A stretch of 64,000 nucleotides of DNA from Caproicibacter sp047777415. Its GTDB lineage: Bacteria > Bacillota > Clostridia > Oscillospirales > Acutalibacteraceae. Shown one piece after another: positions 42,366-51,365 of this stretch. The notes under the pieces are model-generated. The model did no database searches. It saw only the letters and a program-made list of their open reading frames with translations, and was not told the DNA's origin. How positions within the stretch are numbered: the stretch's first letter is position 1; every line of letters starts with the position of its first letter. A program made the position numbers and the translations under genes. The DNA is taken from the NCBI GenBank assembly GCA_047777415.1, contig JBKEEO010000001.1, forward strand, positions 682,001 to 746,000. The letters are read 5' to 3'.

Positions 42366-43697
42366 TTATCTGTCGCGAATATTTTTGATGATATCTTCAG
42401 CCGTTGCCTTAATTTTGGGATCTCGCTTAATATTTTTTTCAATTTGCTGAATAGCATAGACAACGGTGGAGTGATCTCTTCCGCCAAATTCTTTTCCAAT
42501 GGATGTCATTGGCATTTGGGTAATTTCCCGCACAACATACATAGCCATTTGCCGTGCACTGGAAATATTCGCGCTGCGTTTTGCTGATTTGATATCATCA
42601 ACGGTTGTCCCATATGTGCGCGCGACTTCGTCGATGATTTTTTCCACGGTAAATGGTGTTGGCATATCATTATTAATAATATCGCTGATTGCTGCTTGTG
42701 CCGTTTGAATGTTCATGGCGTCTCCGTTTAAAAGGGAGTATGCCTTCATTTTCTTAACAGCACCTTCCAACTGCCGGATATTATTCTTCAGCCGATTTGC
42801 TATGTATTCCACGACATTGTCAGGCAGGGCGATTTGCACCAGTTCTGCTTTTCTTTTTATAATAGCAATGCGTGTTTCAAAATCCGGCGGCTGAATATCG
42901 GCTGTTAATCCCCATTCGAAACGGGTCAACAGTCGTTCCTCCAGCGTTGCAATATCCTTCGGCGGCCGGTCAGAAGTAAGTACAATTTGTTTTTTTGCTT
43001 CATATAAAGTATTAAAGGTATGGAAAAACTCCTCTTGTGTGGAGTCTTTCCCTGCAATAAATTGAATATCGTCCACCAAAAGCACGTCCGCTTTTCGATA
43101 TCTCTGGTGAAATTCTCCTGTTGTGCCTCGACGGATTGCTTCAATGAGTTCGTTTGTAAATTCGTCTCCTTTGATGTAGACGATTTTCATGTTTGGATAG
43201 GTATTGCCGATTTCATTCCGGATAGCATATAATAGATGTGTTTTGCCAAGCCCTGAATTTCCATAGATAAACAGGGGATTATAAAGACTGGCTGGTTTGC
43301 TTGCAACTGCCATGGAAGCCGCGTGCGCAAATTTGTTGGAAGGCCCAACGATATACGTGTCGAAGGTGAATTCATAGTTGTCATTATTTTCAGTTGATTC
43401 TGCCTTTTTTGCTTCGGATTCCATTTCTTCCGGCACACAGACGCGGATTTGGATTTCCCGGCTGAAAATCTGCATGAATGCCTCTTCCAGAATAGAGCTG
43501 TAATAATGCAGAATCGTTTGGCGGTGCAGTTCGTTGGGAACTTTTAAAACGGCGATTCCGTCAGTAAAGTCCAGTGTTACGGGTTCAATTCTGCTAATCC
43601 ATGTGGAATAGGCAATTTCCGTTATTTTGCTTTTACAGTATTCGCAGACGAGATTCCAAACCTCGGTGAATGCTTCCATTTTATTGAAGTACCCCAT
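42366..43697 (-). CDS. dnaA: Chromosomal replication initiator DnaA
   Basis: 443 residues. Domain I helices at the N-terminus (FTEVWNLVCEYCKSKI), AAA+ domain III with Walker A YGNSGLGKTH and Walker B LLVDDIQF, and domain IV with the DnaA-box-binding motif MTSIGKEFGGRDHSTV. The second in-frame ATG (43679, MEAFTEVW) is a plausible alternative start. Faces away from rpmH; the intergenic region to rpmH holds an inserted element. Confidence 0.98.
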   Translation of the reverse strand: MGYFNKMEAFTEVWNLVCEYCKSKITEIAYSTWISRIEPVTLDFTDGIAVLKVPNELHRQTILHYYSSILEEAFMQIFSREIQIRVCVPEEMESEAKKAESTENNDNYEFTFDTYIVGPSNKFAHAASMAVASKPASLYNPLFIYGNSGLGKTHLLYAIRNEIGNTYPNMKIVYIKGDEFTNELIEAIRRGTTGEFHQRYRKADVLLVDDIQFIAGKDSTQEEFFHTFNTLYEAKKQIVLTSDRPPKDIATLEERLLTRFEWGLTADIQPPDFETRIAIIKRKAELVQIALPDNVVEYIANRLKNNIRQLEGAVKKMKAYSLLNGDAMNIQTAQAAISDIINNDMPTPFTVEKIIDEVARTYGTTVDDIKSAKRSANISSARQMAMYVVREITQMPMTSIGKEFGGRDHSTVVYAIQQIEKNIKRDPKIKATAEDIIKNIRDR

Positions 43698-43752
43698 TTT
43701 CTTTACTTTTCCCGTTAAATTAAGATTTTTGTGCTAACGGGTATCATTGTTT

Positions 43753-43781
43753 ATACTAGCACAATTCTATTTTTTTTTCAA
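43753..43781 (-). promoter_or_regulatory. Predicted dnaA promoter
   Basis: On the minus strand TTGAAA (43776-43781) and TAGTAT (43753-43758), 17 bp apart, about 55 bp upstream of the dnaA start. Not consensus, so tentative. Confidence 0.4.
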
Positions 43782-43949
43782 ATTTTGATAGAGGGTAATT
43801 TTGTTCAAAAATCCATTTCATTTTAGATGGTTCAGCGTATTTTTCTTTTCTAATTTATAGATATTGTGGTATATTGAGCCTTGTAATCAATTTCATCATA
43901 AATAGTAGGAATTGATTTTAGCTGTTTTTTGCGATTTGACGCGGGTTCA

Positions 43950-45012
43950 TGTAGGTTTGTCAAACATATTGGACAGTATGGGATTGTAAAAATTCAGAAG
44001 GAGATAACCAGTGAAGAGGACGCATCGGCATATTGTTAGAGCGGCGTAAGTAGATGGAAAGTTGGTTTTCAAAGTCAGCTAAGGAATAAAAATGGTGTTT
44101 GTTGTAAAAGCGTTTTTGGTCTTCGCGATGGCTGCGTTCCACTTTACCATTATGCCTGGGCGTATAAGGCCGAATCAGTTTGTGCCGGATATGCAGTTGA
44201 GCGGCAGTGGCCTCGAAGAGCGTCAGCAGATGTTTCTTTGATGGGGAAAAACGGTTGGTAAATTCAAAACCGTTGTCAGTTTGAATACATTCCACATGAA
44301 CACCGCGCCGGGCAAACCATTTGACAGCTCGTTTAAGAAAGTCGGCAGAAGAGTAGGTACTCTGTTCAGGGTATGCTGCCAAAAAACGTAGCCTAGAAAA
44401 TTCATCAATAGCGGTATACTGGAAAAGCCGAAGCTCTGGGTCGGCAATACAGCGCTTTGGAACTACCTTTACATCGATTTGAATGCGCTCTCCGGGATGC
44501 GTCATTTGCTCATATGGCTTTGGCTGATATTTTTTCTTCGGTTTTGCCTCTGGAAAAATCCCCATTCGGCGCATTACACGGAACAGACTTTCCGGACATC
44601 GCTTGTATCCGCGCTTTTTTAACCGGGACCATAGTTCAATCATACCGAGGTCGGGATTTCTGCGCCGCATGTCGCGAATCAGTTTTAACTCGGCAGGTGT
44701 ATGCTGGTTTGGATGACTGTGTGGCCTTCTAGACCGGCAAGCCAACGATTCTAATGTACCGTCATACCGGGCCATCCAAAAGTAAATAAAGGAACGGCTT
44801 TTGTTGTACTTTCTGCTTGCACGACTGACACCGTACTTTTGAGCGTAGATCATTATGGATTGCCTAAACTTCATATCTTGTGTTACACTATTCATGCAGG
44901 AATGGACACTTCCTCTCGGTATGATTTGGTTTGGGTAGCTTTATTGTAACCGATGTGTCCATTTCTGTATTTTATTTTTTCTCAACTGTCCAATATGTAT
45001 TGTAGTCCTACA
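43950..45012 (-). mobile_element. IS1202/IS481-like insertion sequence, copy 1, in the rpmH-dnaA gap
   Basis: 1063 bp with ends TGTAGG...CCTACA and an inverted repeat of about 28 bp whose shared core reads ACATATTGGACAGT. It carries one 311-residue DDE transposase. It is flanked by a perfect 26-bp direct repeat (43924-43949 and 45013-45038), read as the target duplication. The right-hand repeat ends 4 nt before the TTGACA of the rpmH promoter. The element divides the rpmH-dnaA interval, normally part of the origin region; the remaining 43698-43949 and 45013-45113 hold promoters but no gene. Confidence 0.93.
43960..44895 (-). CDS. DDE transposase, IS481/IS1202-like
   Basis: 311 residues. N-terminal helix-turn-helix (YAQKYGVSRASRKYNKSRSFIYFW), second DNA-binding segment, then an rve-type catalytic core with Asp in IQIDVKVVPK, Asp in CIQTDNGFEFTNRF and Glu in RPYTPRHNGKVERSHRED. 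Nearly identical to the copy at 59058-59993. Transcribed away from rpmH and toward dnaA. Confidence 0.93.
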   Translation of the reverse strand: MNSVTQDMKFRQSIMIYAQKYGVSRASRKYNKSRSFIYFWMARYDGTLESLACRSRRPHSHPNQHTPAELKLIRDMRRRNPDLGMIELWSRLKKRGYKRCPESLFRVMRRMGIFPEAKPKKKYQPKPYEQMTHPGERIQIDVKVVPKRCIADPELRLFQYTAIDEFSRLRFLAAYPEQSTYSSADFLKRAVKWFARRGVHVECIQTDNGFEFTNRFSPSKKHLLTLFEATAAQLHIRHKLIRPYTPRHNGKVERSHREDQKRFYNKHHFYSLADFENQLSIYLRRSNNMPMRPLHWLSPSEFLQSHTVQYV

Positions 45013-45042
45013 GTTTTTTGCGATTTGACGCGGGTTCAATGG

Positions 45043-45072
45043 TTGACAGGCCGCTTATAGATAAGATATAAT
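45043..45072 (+). promoter_or_regulatory. Consensus promoter of rpmH
   Basis: Perfect TTGACA (45043-45048) and TATAAT (45067-45072), 18 bp apart, 41 bp upstream of the rpmH start. The IS1202-like copy 1 duplication ends 4 nt before this -35 box, so the promoter is intact. Confidence 0.88.
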
Positions 45073-45113
45073 GTTCTCCAAAGGCTCGTTTTGAATTGAA
45101 GGGGGGTTTTTTC

Positions 45114-45248
45114 ATGCTCAGAACCTATCAACCGAAAAAGCTGCACAGAAAAAAGGAACATGGTTTTCGTAAACGCATGTCCACGTCAAACGGACGCAAG
45201 GTTCTTTCCCGCCGCAGAGCGAAGGGCAGGGCAAGACTCAGTTATTAA
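45114..45248 (+). CDS. rpmH: Ribosomal protein bL34
   Basis: 44 residues, the usual length, beginning MLRTYQPKKLHRKKEHGFRK and ending KGRARLSY. A component of the large ribosomal subunit. Too short for most ORF listings, but translation is clear. The ribosome-binding site is the GGGGGG run 8 nt before the ATG. Confidence 0.98.
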   Translation: MLRTYQPKKLHRKKEHGFRKRMSTSNGRKVLSRRRAKGRARLSY

Positions 45249-45316
45249 TAATTTAGTACGGACAGGCCCGAAAATTCGGTCTTTGCGTAAGGCCGCGGTA
45301 TGTTCCTGTCGGGACA

Positions 45317-45343
45317 GGGCCACTCCGTGTGGCCTTTCTTTAT
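45317..45343 (+). terminator. Terminator/attenuator between rpmH and rnpA
   Basis: GGCCAC pairs with GTGGCC around a short loop and is followed by TTTCTTTATT. It lies between rpmH and rnpA, where partial termination is often seen. Confidence 0.65.
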
Positions 45344-45392
45344 TCGCAGTCTGTAAATCAATTGAGAAGATGGGTACGTCTCGGGTATATAT

Positions 45393-45728
45393 ATGCAAGA
45401 ATTTGAGTCAATTCATCAGAACAAGGATTTCCAAAGGGTGTATGCCAAAGGGAAATCCTTTGTTAGTCCGGCACTTGTTACCTATGTGCTGAAAAACAGA
45501 AAACAAACTTTGCGCGTAGGAATTACGGCAAGTAAAAAGACTGGAAATGCAGTTCAAAGAAACCGGTCCCGCAGGGTGATTCGGGAAGCTTTCCGTACGA
45601 TGCCCCGAGAAGTACAGCAGGGATTTGATATTGTCTTTGTTGCCCGGGCAAAAACTCCTTTGATGAAAAGCACAGAGCTTCGCCGAATTATGGCAAAGCA
45701 TCTGAAAAATGCGGGAGTATTGAAATGA
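45393..45728 (+). CDS. rnpA: Ribonuclease P protein component
   Basis: 111 residues. The RNR signature is present as NAVQRNRSRRVIREAFR, with FQRVYAKGKS near the start. It assists the RNA subunit in 5' maturation of tRNA precursors. Its stop codon overlaps the yidD start (ATGA), so translation is coupled. Confidence 0.96.
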   Translation: MQEFESIHQNKDFQRVYAKGKSFVSPALVTYVLKNRKQTLRVGITASKKTGNAVQRNRSRRVIREAFRTMPREVQQGFDIVFVARAKTPLMKSTELRRIMAKHLKNAGVLK

Positions 45729-45949
45729 AACGCGTATTACTTGCTATCATCCGATTTTATCAAAGAGCCATTTCCCCCTATAAAAAACCATGCTGCAAAT
45801 ATTACCCAACCTGTTCCAATTATGCGGTTCAGGCCATTGAAAGGTTCGGCGCATTGAAGGGATTATTGCTGGCTTTATACCGCATCTTGCGCTGCAACCC
45901 ATTTTCGCGCGGTGGGTACGACCCCGTACCGGAAAAACACAGCTGGTAA
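45725..45949 (+). CDS. yidD: Membrane protein insertion efficiency factor YidD
   Basis: 74 residues, the standard family pattern FYQRAISPYKKPCCKYYPTCSNYAVQAIERFG and RCNPFSRGGYDPVP. Small, membrane-associated helper encoded between rnpA and yidC. Starts inside the rnpA stop codon. Confidence 0.96.
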   Translation: MKRVLLAIIRFYQRAISPYKKPCCKYYPTCSNYAVQAIERFGALKGLLLALYRILRCNPFSRGGYDPVPEKHSW

Positions 45950-46063
45950 TAATCCAAATAATCTAAGAAAACGCAGCAATGCACTTTCGTTTTATTGCGC
46001 CGGCAGAAATTGTCACCGGCAAACATCCGGCCATCATTTGCCGGACAGAGGAGAATTTTCTGT

Positions 46064-47062
46064 ATGTACGAATTATTCAACTTTTTCGGCAGCGTGTTAG
46101 GGTACCTGCTCTGGTTTTTTTATGAGTTGGTCCATAATTACGGAGTTGCCATTATTCTGTTTACCATTGCGACTAAAATTTTGCTGTTTCCTTTTTCGGT
46201 CAAGCAGCAGATTTCCATGGCTGCGAATAGTAAAATCGCAATCAAGCAAAAAGAACTGCAGAAAAAATATGCAAATGACAGGCAAAAACTTCAGCTTGAA
46301 ATGCAAAAGCTGTATGAAAAAGAAGGCGTCAATCCAGCAAGCGGCTGCTTGACGATGATTGTTCCTCTTCTCATAATGATGGGTCTGTATTATACAGTGC
46401 TCTATCCGTTGAGCAATGCGCTGCATGTTTCCGGTGCCGCAGCCGAAGCGGCATCTCAAATGTTGCAGCAAATTCCGGGGATTGGGTTGTCTCTGGATAC
46501 GAGATATGCTCAGATTGAAATTGTAAAGCATTTTGAGGATTTAAAGCCGTATTTAACGATGTTCAGCGCGGACGAGCTTTCAAAGATCCAGTCTTTTAGC
46601 AATGGATTTAGCTTTTTGGGGCTCAATTTGCTGGATACTCCAAGCGATGCGGGAAATATATTTGGCACACTGTTTCAAACAAACCTGTGGGTTATCCCTG
46701 TATTGTGTTTTGTATCATCGGTAGTCACGCAATTTTTCACTATGAAAGTTCAGCCTGGCATGCAGCAACAGCAAGGCTGCATGAAAAGTATGTTTTATAT
46801 TTTCCCACTTATCACGGCGTGGTTTGCGAGCACCATGCCGGCAGCGGTAGGTTTTTATTGGATTATCTCAACTCTTACCGGATTTTTACAAACTATGATA
46901 CTCAATATTTGGTATAACCCTGTTGATCTTGGCGCACGCGCGGAAGCAAGGCGAATTGCACTGCGTGAGATGGAAGAAGCAAACATGGTACCTGTTTCCG
47001 CGGCGGGTATGGAGCCAGAGTCCCAAAAACGTACGGCAAAAAAAGGAAAATCGCGGAAATAA
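46064..47062 (+). CDS. yidC: Membrane protein insertase YidC/OxaA
   Basis: 332 residues from the ATG at 46064 (MYELFNFFGSVLGYL); the frame extends upstream but the ribosome-binding site GAGGAG lies just before this ATG. Five membrane helices with the conserved TIATKILLFPFSVKQQISM segment and the hydrophilic groove. No lipobox, unlike many Gram-positive paralogs. Basic C-terminal tail. Inserts membrane proteins, alone or with Sec. Confidence 0.95.
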   Translation: MYELFNFFGSVLGYLLWFFYELVHNYGVAIILFTIATKILLFPFSVKQQISMAANSKIAIKQKELQKKYANDRQKLQLEMQKLYEKEGVNPASGCLTMIVPLLIMMGLYYTVLYPLSNALHVSGAAAEAASQMLQQIPGIGLSLDTRYAQIEIVKHFEDLKPYLTMFSADELSKIQSFSNGFSFLGLNLLDTPSDAGNIFGTLFQTNLWVIPVLCFVSSVVTQFFTMKVQPGMQQQQGCMKSMFYIFPLITAWFASTMPAAVGFYWIISTLTGFLQTMILNIWYNPVDLGARAEARRIALREMEEANMVPVSAAGMEPESQKRTAKKGKSRK

Positions 47063-47102
47063 AAGCTGTATGACGGGCCTGATTTCTGGGAGGGATCACC
47101 AA

Positions 47103-47915
47103 ATGAAAGAAGCGATTGGAATCGGCGAAACCGTTGAGCTAGCAAGGGAGGCTGCGTGCAAGCAGCTTGGCGTGGAATCCTATGAGGCGGAATTTGAGAT
47201 CCTTCAATTGCCCACGAAGAAAACATTCGGTCTTTTTGGCGGCAGTCCGGCAAAAGTAAGGGTTTATGTGGAGGATGACCCGGCTAAAATTGCCGCCGAT
47301 TATCTAAAGAATGTATTAAAACACATGGGCCTGGAGAATATCGAGATTGAAATTAAAAAAGAAGAAAACGGCGCAATGCTTTCTCTGACAGGTGATGATG
47401 TCGGATATGTCATTGGCCATCGCGGAGAAACGCTTGACGCACTTCAATATCTTGCCTGTTTGGTGGCAAATCACTCAGGAGAAAGCTATTATCGCATTAA
47501 CCTTGATATCGGCAATTACCGGGATAAACGAAGCAAAACGTTGGAAAAATTAGGAAAGAAGCTTGCTGAAAAATCGCTGCGTACCGGTCGCAATGTCTCA
47601 TTAGAGCCGATGAATCCATATGAGCGAAGAATTATCCATATGGCGGTTCAAACAGTAGAAGGCGCGAAATCCTGGTCAGTCGGTGAAGATACCGCAAGAC
47701 ATGTTGTGATCGGACCAATTGGCGGAGAACGGCCGGCTGCAAGGAAAAATCGGAAAAACGGCCGCCGCGGCGGAATAAAAAACAGGCAACCGTACCGCTC
47801 GCGGGATACCTTTTCCGGCGGACACAAACCGGTTCATGAGGAACAAACTGTGCAGGCTCAACAGCAGAAGAAAACTGCTCCGCCTTTGTACAGTAAGTTT
47901 GAACCGAACAAGTAA
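47103..47915 (+). CDS. jag: RNA-binding protein Jag/KhpB
   Basis: 270 residues from the ATG at 47103, preceded by GGGAGGG; the open frame reaches further upstream without another good site. N-terminal Jag domain (ETVELAREAACKQLGVE to TKKTFGLFGGSPAKVRV), a KH domain (GDDVGYVIGHRGETLDALQYLA) and an R3H domain (NPYERRIIHMAVQTVEG), then a basic, low-complexity tail. Binds RNA; linked to cell division and envelope in related species. Usual neighbour of yidC. Confidence 0.93.
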   Translation: MKEAIGIGETVELAREAACKQLGVESYEAEFEILQLPTKKTFGLFGGSPAKVRVYVEDDPAKIAADYLKNVLKHMGLENIEIEIKKEENGAMLSLTGDDVGYVIGHRGETLDALQYLACLVANHSGESYYRINLDIGNYRDKRSKTLEKLGKKLAEKSLRTGRNVSLEPMNPYERRIIHMAVQTVEGAKSWSVGEDTARHVVIGPIGGERPAARKNRKNGRRGGIKNRQPYRSRDTFSGGHKPVHEEQTVQAQQQKKTAPPLYSKFEPNK

Positions 47916-47970
47916 ACATAACACAGGAGGGCGGTTCTTTGGAATTGTCCTCTTTTTTTGAGGGATTTTT

Positions 47971-49359
47971 ATGAATCAAAATCATTACCATGCTTTTGGA
48001 ACAACAATAGCGGCAATTGCAACACCGCAGGCGCCGGGCGGAATTGGTATCGTGAGAATATCCGGCCCGAAGGCGCGAGAAATTGCAGGCAAAGTATTTC
48101 TTTCCCGACGGGGAAAAAGTTTAGATGAACTAAACGGCTATTCTGCGCTATATGGAAAAGTAATTGATGAGGACGGAGATATTGACGAGGCTATTGCGTT
48201 GAATTTTCGCGCTCCCGCAAGTTTTACCGGAGAAGATGTTGTGGAACTTTCGTGCCATGGCGGATTGATTATTATGCGCAGACTCCTTCGCGCTGTAATC
48301 CGTGCGGGTGCAGTTCCGGCCGGGCCTGGGGAGTTTACGCGCCGCGCGTTTCTCAATGGAAAAATCGGATTGACTCAGGCAGAATCCGTTATGCAGCTAG
48401 TTTCTGCGCAGGGGGAACAAGCCGCAAAGGCAGCTCTTGCCGGACACGAAGGGGCGTTGGAGCGCAGAATCCAGAAGATTCGAGAAAAGCTGCTTCGCGC
48501 CGCGGCCCATCTTTCCGCTTGGGCCGATTATCCGGAGGACGATGTTCCCATGGTCACGGAGGAAGAATTAAACTCTTCTCTCGGTGAAGTGAAGTCGGAA
48601 CTGGAAACCATGCTGCGACAATTTGATGCCGGGCGTGTTTTGCGCGAAGGCGTGGACACTGTTATTGCGGGGCGGCCGAACACCGGGAAATCAACTTTGA
48701 TGAACCTGCTTGCAGGATGTGAACGTTCTATTGTAACCAACGTAGCCGGCACAACCAGGGATATTGTGGAAGATACCGTGCTTCTTGGAGGAATTCCGCT
48801 GCGGCTGGCCGATACCGCAGGTTTGCGAAATACAACGGATCCTGTGGAAAGCATCGGTGTGGATAAAGCGAGAGAACGTGTCCGCACCGCTCGTTTCATT
48901 TTGGCAGTATTCGATGCATCGCAGGAATTAACCGAAGAAGACTGTGCGCTTATTGATGAAATTGGTATTACACCCTGCGTAGCGATTTTGAATAAGGCTG
49001 ATTTACCAATAAAAATTAACACAGAGTATATTAATAAAAGAATTAAACAAACTGTTATGTTGTCTGCTTTAACGGGTGAAGGATTGACAAAACTGGAAGA
49101 TACTGTTACGGCGGTTCTCGGAACTAAAGAATTGAATCCCGCAGATGGGATGCTGTATACGGAACGGCAGAGAGATGCTGCGGAACGTTCGCTGAACTGT
49201 GTTCGGGAGGCACTGGAAGCACTTCGCAATGGAATGACGTTTGATGCGATTACAATTTCGGTAGAAGACGCTGTTTCCGCATTATTGGAACTAACCGGAG
49301 AGCGCGCAACTGAGGCAGTGGTCGATTCCGTATTTTCTCAATTTTGTGTTGGAAAATAG
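47971..49359 (+). CDS. mnmE: tRNA modification GTPase MnmE
   Basis: 462 residues. N-terminal folate-binding domain (AIATPQAPGGIGIVRISGP), central GTPase with G1 GRPNTGKSTLMN, G2/G3 region AGTTRDIVED and DTAGLR, G4 NKAD, and the C-terminal Cys motif FCVGK. With MnmG it makes the 5-carboxymethylaminomethyl modification of U34. Located upstream of mnmG in the usual order. Confidence 0.97.
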   Translation: MNQNHYHAFGTTIAAIATPQAPGGIGIVRISGPKAREIAGKVFLSRRGKSLDELNGYSALYGKVIDEDGDIDEAIALNFRAPASFTGEDVVELSCHGGLIIMRRLLRAVIRAGAVPAGPGEFTRRAFLNGKIGLTQAESVMQLVSAQGEQAAKAALAGHEGALERRIQKIREKLLRAAAHLSAWADYPEDDVPMVTEEELNSSLGEVKSELETMLRQFDAGRVLREGVDTVIAGRPNTGKSTLMNLLAGCERSIVTNVAGTTRDIVEDTVLLGGIPLRLADTAGLRNTTDPVESIGVDKARERVRTARFILAVFDASQELTEEDCALIDEIGITPCVAILNKADLPIKINTEYINKRIKQTVMLSALTGEGLTKLEDTVTAVLGTKELNPADGMLYTERQRDAAERSLNCVREALEALRNGMTFDAITISVEDAVSALLELTGERATEAVVDSVFSQFCVGK

Positions 49360-49484
49360 CTGCGTAAATTTTGGTTTTCGAAATCACAAAAACTGAATTA
49401 ATAGCACGCGCATATGGGTTGAGAATTATCGTGTAGAATTAACAAGTTGGAATAATATTGAATCATAATACTGGAGGGAATATA

Positions 49485-51365
49485 TTGACATACGATGCAG
49501 GGAACTATGACGTAGCGGTAATCGGTGCGGGACACGCCGGTATTGAAGCTGGTTTGGCATCGGCGCGCCTTGGCTGCAGTACGCTCGTTTTTACCATCAA
49601 TATGGATGCGGTCGGCAACTGTCCGTGCAATCCGTCAATCGGCGGAACGGCAAAAGGACATTTGGTTCGAGAAATTGACGCACTCGGAGGAGAAATGGGG
49701 CGAACAACCGATGAGTGTTTCCTTCAAAGCCGTATGCTCAACCGCGGCAAAGGCCCGGCCGTCCATTCGCTGCGTGCCCAAATTGATCGGCGCGAATACA
49801 GCAAAATTATGAAACATAAACTGGAGCTACAGCCCAATCTGTTGTTAAAGCAAGCAGAAGTCACTTCAATTAAACGAGGAAAGAACGATACTTGGTTGCT
49901 TAAAACCAGGATGGGTGCAGTATATACGGTAAAGGCTGTCATTGTGGCAACCGGTACTTATTTAACTGGGAAAATATATGTGGGGGAGCAATCTTGGGAT
50001 GGTGGTCCGGATGGAATGTTCCCGGCAGCGTTTTTAGGTAAATCATTAAGCGAGTTAGGAATTCGCCTGCGTCGTTTTAAAACCGGAACTCCCGCGCGTG
50101 TATTGAAATCCAGTATTGATTTTTCTAATTTAGAGGTTCAAGAAGGAGACGATCCAGTTGTCCCGTTTTCCTATGATACCGAAACACCGGGACAGAACCG
50201 CGCGGTTTGCTATATTTCTTGGACAAATGAGAAAACGAAAAAAATTATTCTGGACAATTTGAATCGTTCCCCGCTTTTCAGTGGGAAAATTGAAGGAGTC
50301 GGTCCTCGCTATTGTCCGAGCATAGAATCCAAAATTGTGCGTTTTGCAGACCATGAACGGCATCAGCTTTTCATTGAACCGTGTGGGTTGGATACGGAGG
50401 AAATGTATTTGCAGGGTATGAGTTCTTCGCTTCCGGAAGATGTGCAAATCGCATTTTATCGAACCATTCCCGGGCTGGAGCATGTTGAAATCATGCGAAC
50501 AGCCTATGCGATTGAATATGATTGTGCCGATCCGCTGCAATTGGGAGCAACGCTGGAATTTCGAGATTTCCCCGGGCTTTATGGCGCGGGGCAGTTTAAT
50601 GGCAGTTCAGGATACGAAGAGGCGGCGGCGCAGGGACTTGTGGCAGGAATTAATGCAGCATTGAAAATACAGGGAAAAGAACCGATGATTTTAGACCGCG
50701 CCGGATCTTATATCGGAACGCTGATTGATGATTTAATCACAAAAGGCACCATGGAGCCATATCGAATGATGACTTCCCGCAGCGAGTATCGCCTTGTTCT
50801 GCGGCAGGATAATGCGGACGCACGTTTAACACCTATCGGACGAAAAATTGGGTTAATCAATGACAGACGATGGGAACGTTTTGTGAAAAAGCAGGAACAG
50901 ATTTCACAGGAAATGAAACGAGTAAAAAGCATTGTGCTTCCGCCGTCAGAGAAGTTGAATAACTTACTTGTTTCACATGGAACAACGCCTATATCCACGG
51001 GTGCGCGACTGTCCGATTTAATCCGCAGACCACAGTTAAACTATGAAATCCTTCGTCCTGTGGATCCGAATCGGCCAGAACTGCCTGCGGCTGTTTTTGA
51101 AAATGTTGAGATAGAGCTGAAATATGAAGGCTATATTCGCAGGCAAAAGGCACAAATTAATGAGATGCGTCGGTTGGAAAACCGATTGCTCCCACCGGAC
51201 ATTGATTATGAACAAATCACCGGTTTGCGGGTGGAGGCAAGAGAAAAGCTGCAGGCGGTACGACCGGAAAGCATTGGTCAGGCTTCCAGAATCTCCGGTG
51301 TCAGTCCAGCCGATATCAGTGTATTGTTAATTTGGTTGGCCCGCCAAGGGGAGGGCAATTCATGA
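49485..51365 (+). CDS. mnmG: tRNA uridine 5-carboxymethylaminomethyl modification enzyme MnmG
   Basis: 626 residues from a TTG at 49485, six bases after GGAGGG; an upstream in-frame TTG at 49458 lacks such a site. FAD-binding GAGHAGIEAGLASARLG at the N-terminus, conserved CNPSIGGTAKGHLVREIDALGGEMG, and the C-terminal domain that contacts tRNA and MnmE. Its stop overlaps the rsmG start (ATGA). A parS-like site lies inside the gene (50969-50984). Confidence 0.97.
   Translation: MTYDAGNYDVAVIGAGHAGIEAGLASARLGCSTLVFTINMDAVGNCPCNPSIGGTAKGHLVREIDALGGEMGRTTDECFLQSRMLNRGKGPAVHSLRAQIDRREYSKIMKHKLELQPNLLLKQAEVTSIKRGKNDTWLLKTRMGAVYTVKAVIVATGTYLTGKIYVGEQSWDGGPDGMFPAAFLGKSLSELGIRLRRFKTGTPARVLKSSIDFSNLEVQEGDDPVVPFSYDTETPGQNRAVCYISWTNEKTKKIILDNLNRSPLFSGKIEGVGPRYCPSIESKIVRFADHERHQLFIEPCGLDTEEMYLQGMSSSLPEDVQIAFYRTIPGLEHVEIMRTAYAIEYDCADPLQLGATLEFRDFPGLYGAGQFNGSSGYEEAAAQGLVAGINAALKIQGKEPMILDRAGSYIGTLIDDLITKGTMEPYRMMTSRSEYRLVLRQDNADARLTPIGRKIGLINDRRWERFVKKQEQISQEMKRVKSIVLPPSEKLNNLLVSHGTTPISTGARLSDLIRRPQLNYEILRPVDPNRPELPAAVFENVEIELKYEGYIRRQKAQINEMRRLENRLLPPDIDYEQITGLRVEAREKLQAVRPESIGQASRISGVSPADISVLLIWLARQGEGNS
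50969..50984. promoter_or_regulatory. parS-like ParB-binding site inside mnmG
   Basis: TGTTTCACATGGAACA matches the parS consensus TGTTTCACGTGAAACA at 14 of 16 positions. Several natural parS sites are within genes near the origin. Not experimentally shown here. Confidence 0.55.

Noticed and set aside
43924..45038. The 26-bp direct repeats as an iteron array of the origin
   Set aside because: There are only two copies, they exactly flank the inserted element, and the second element has different but similarly long flanking repeats, so target duplication explains them better.
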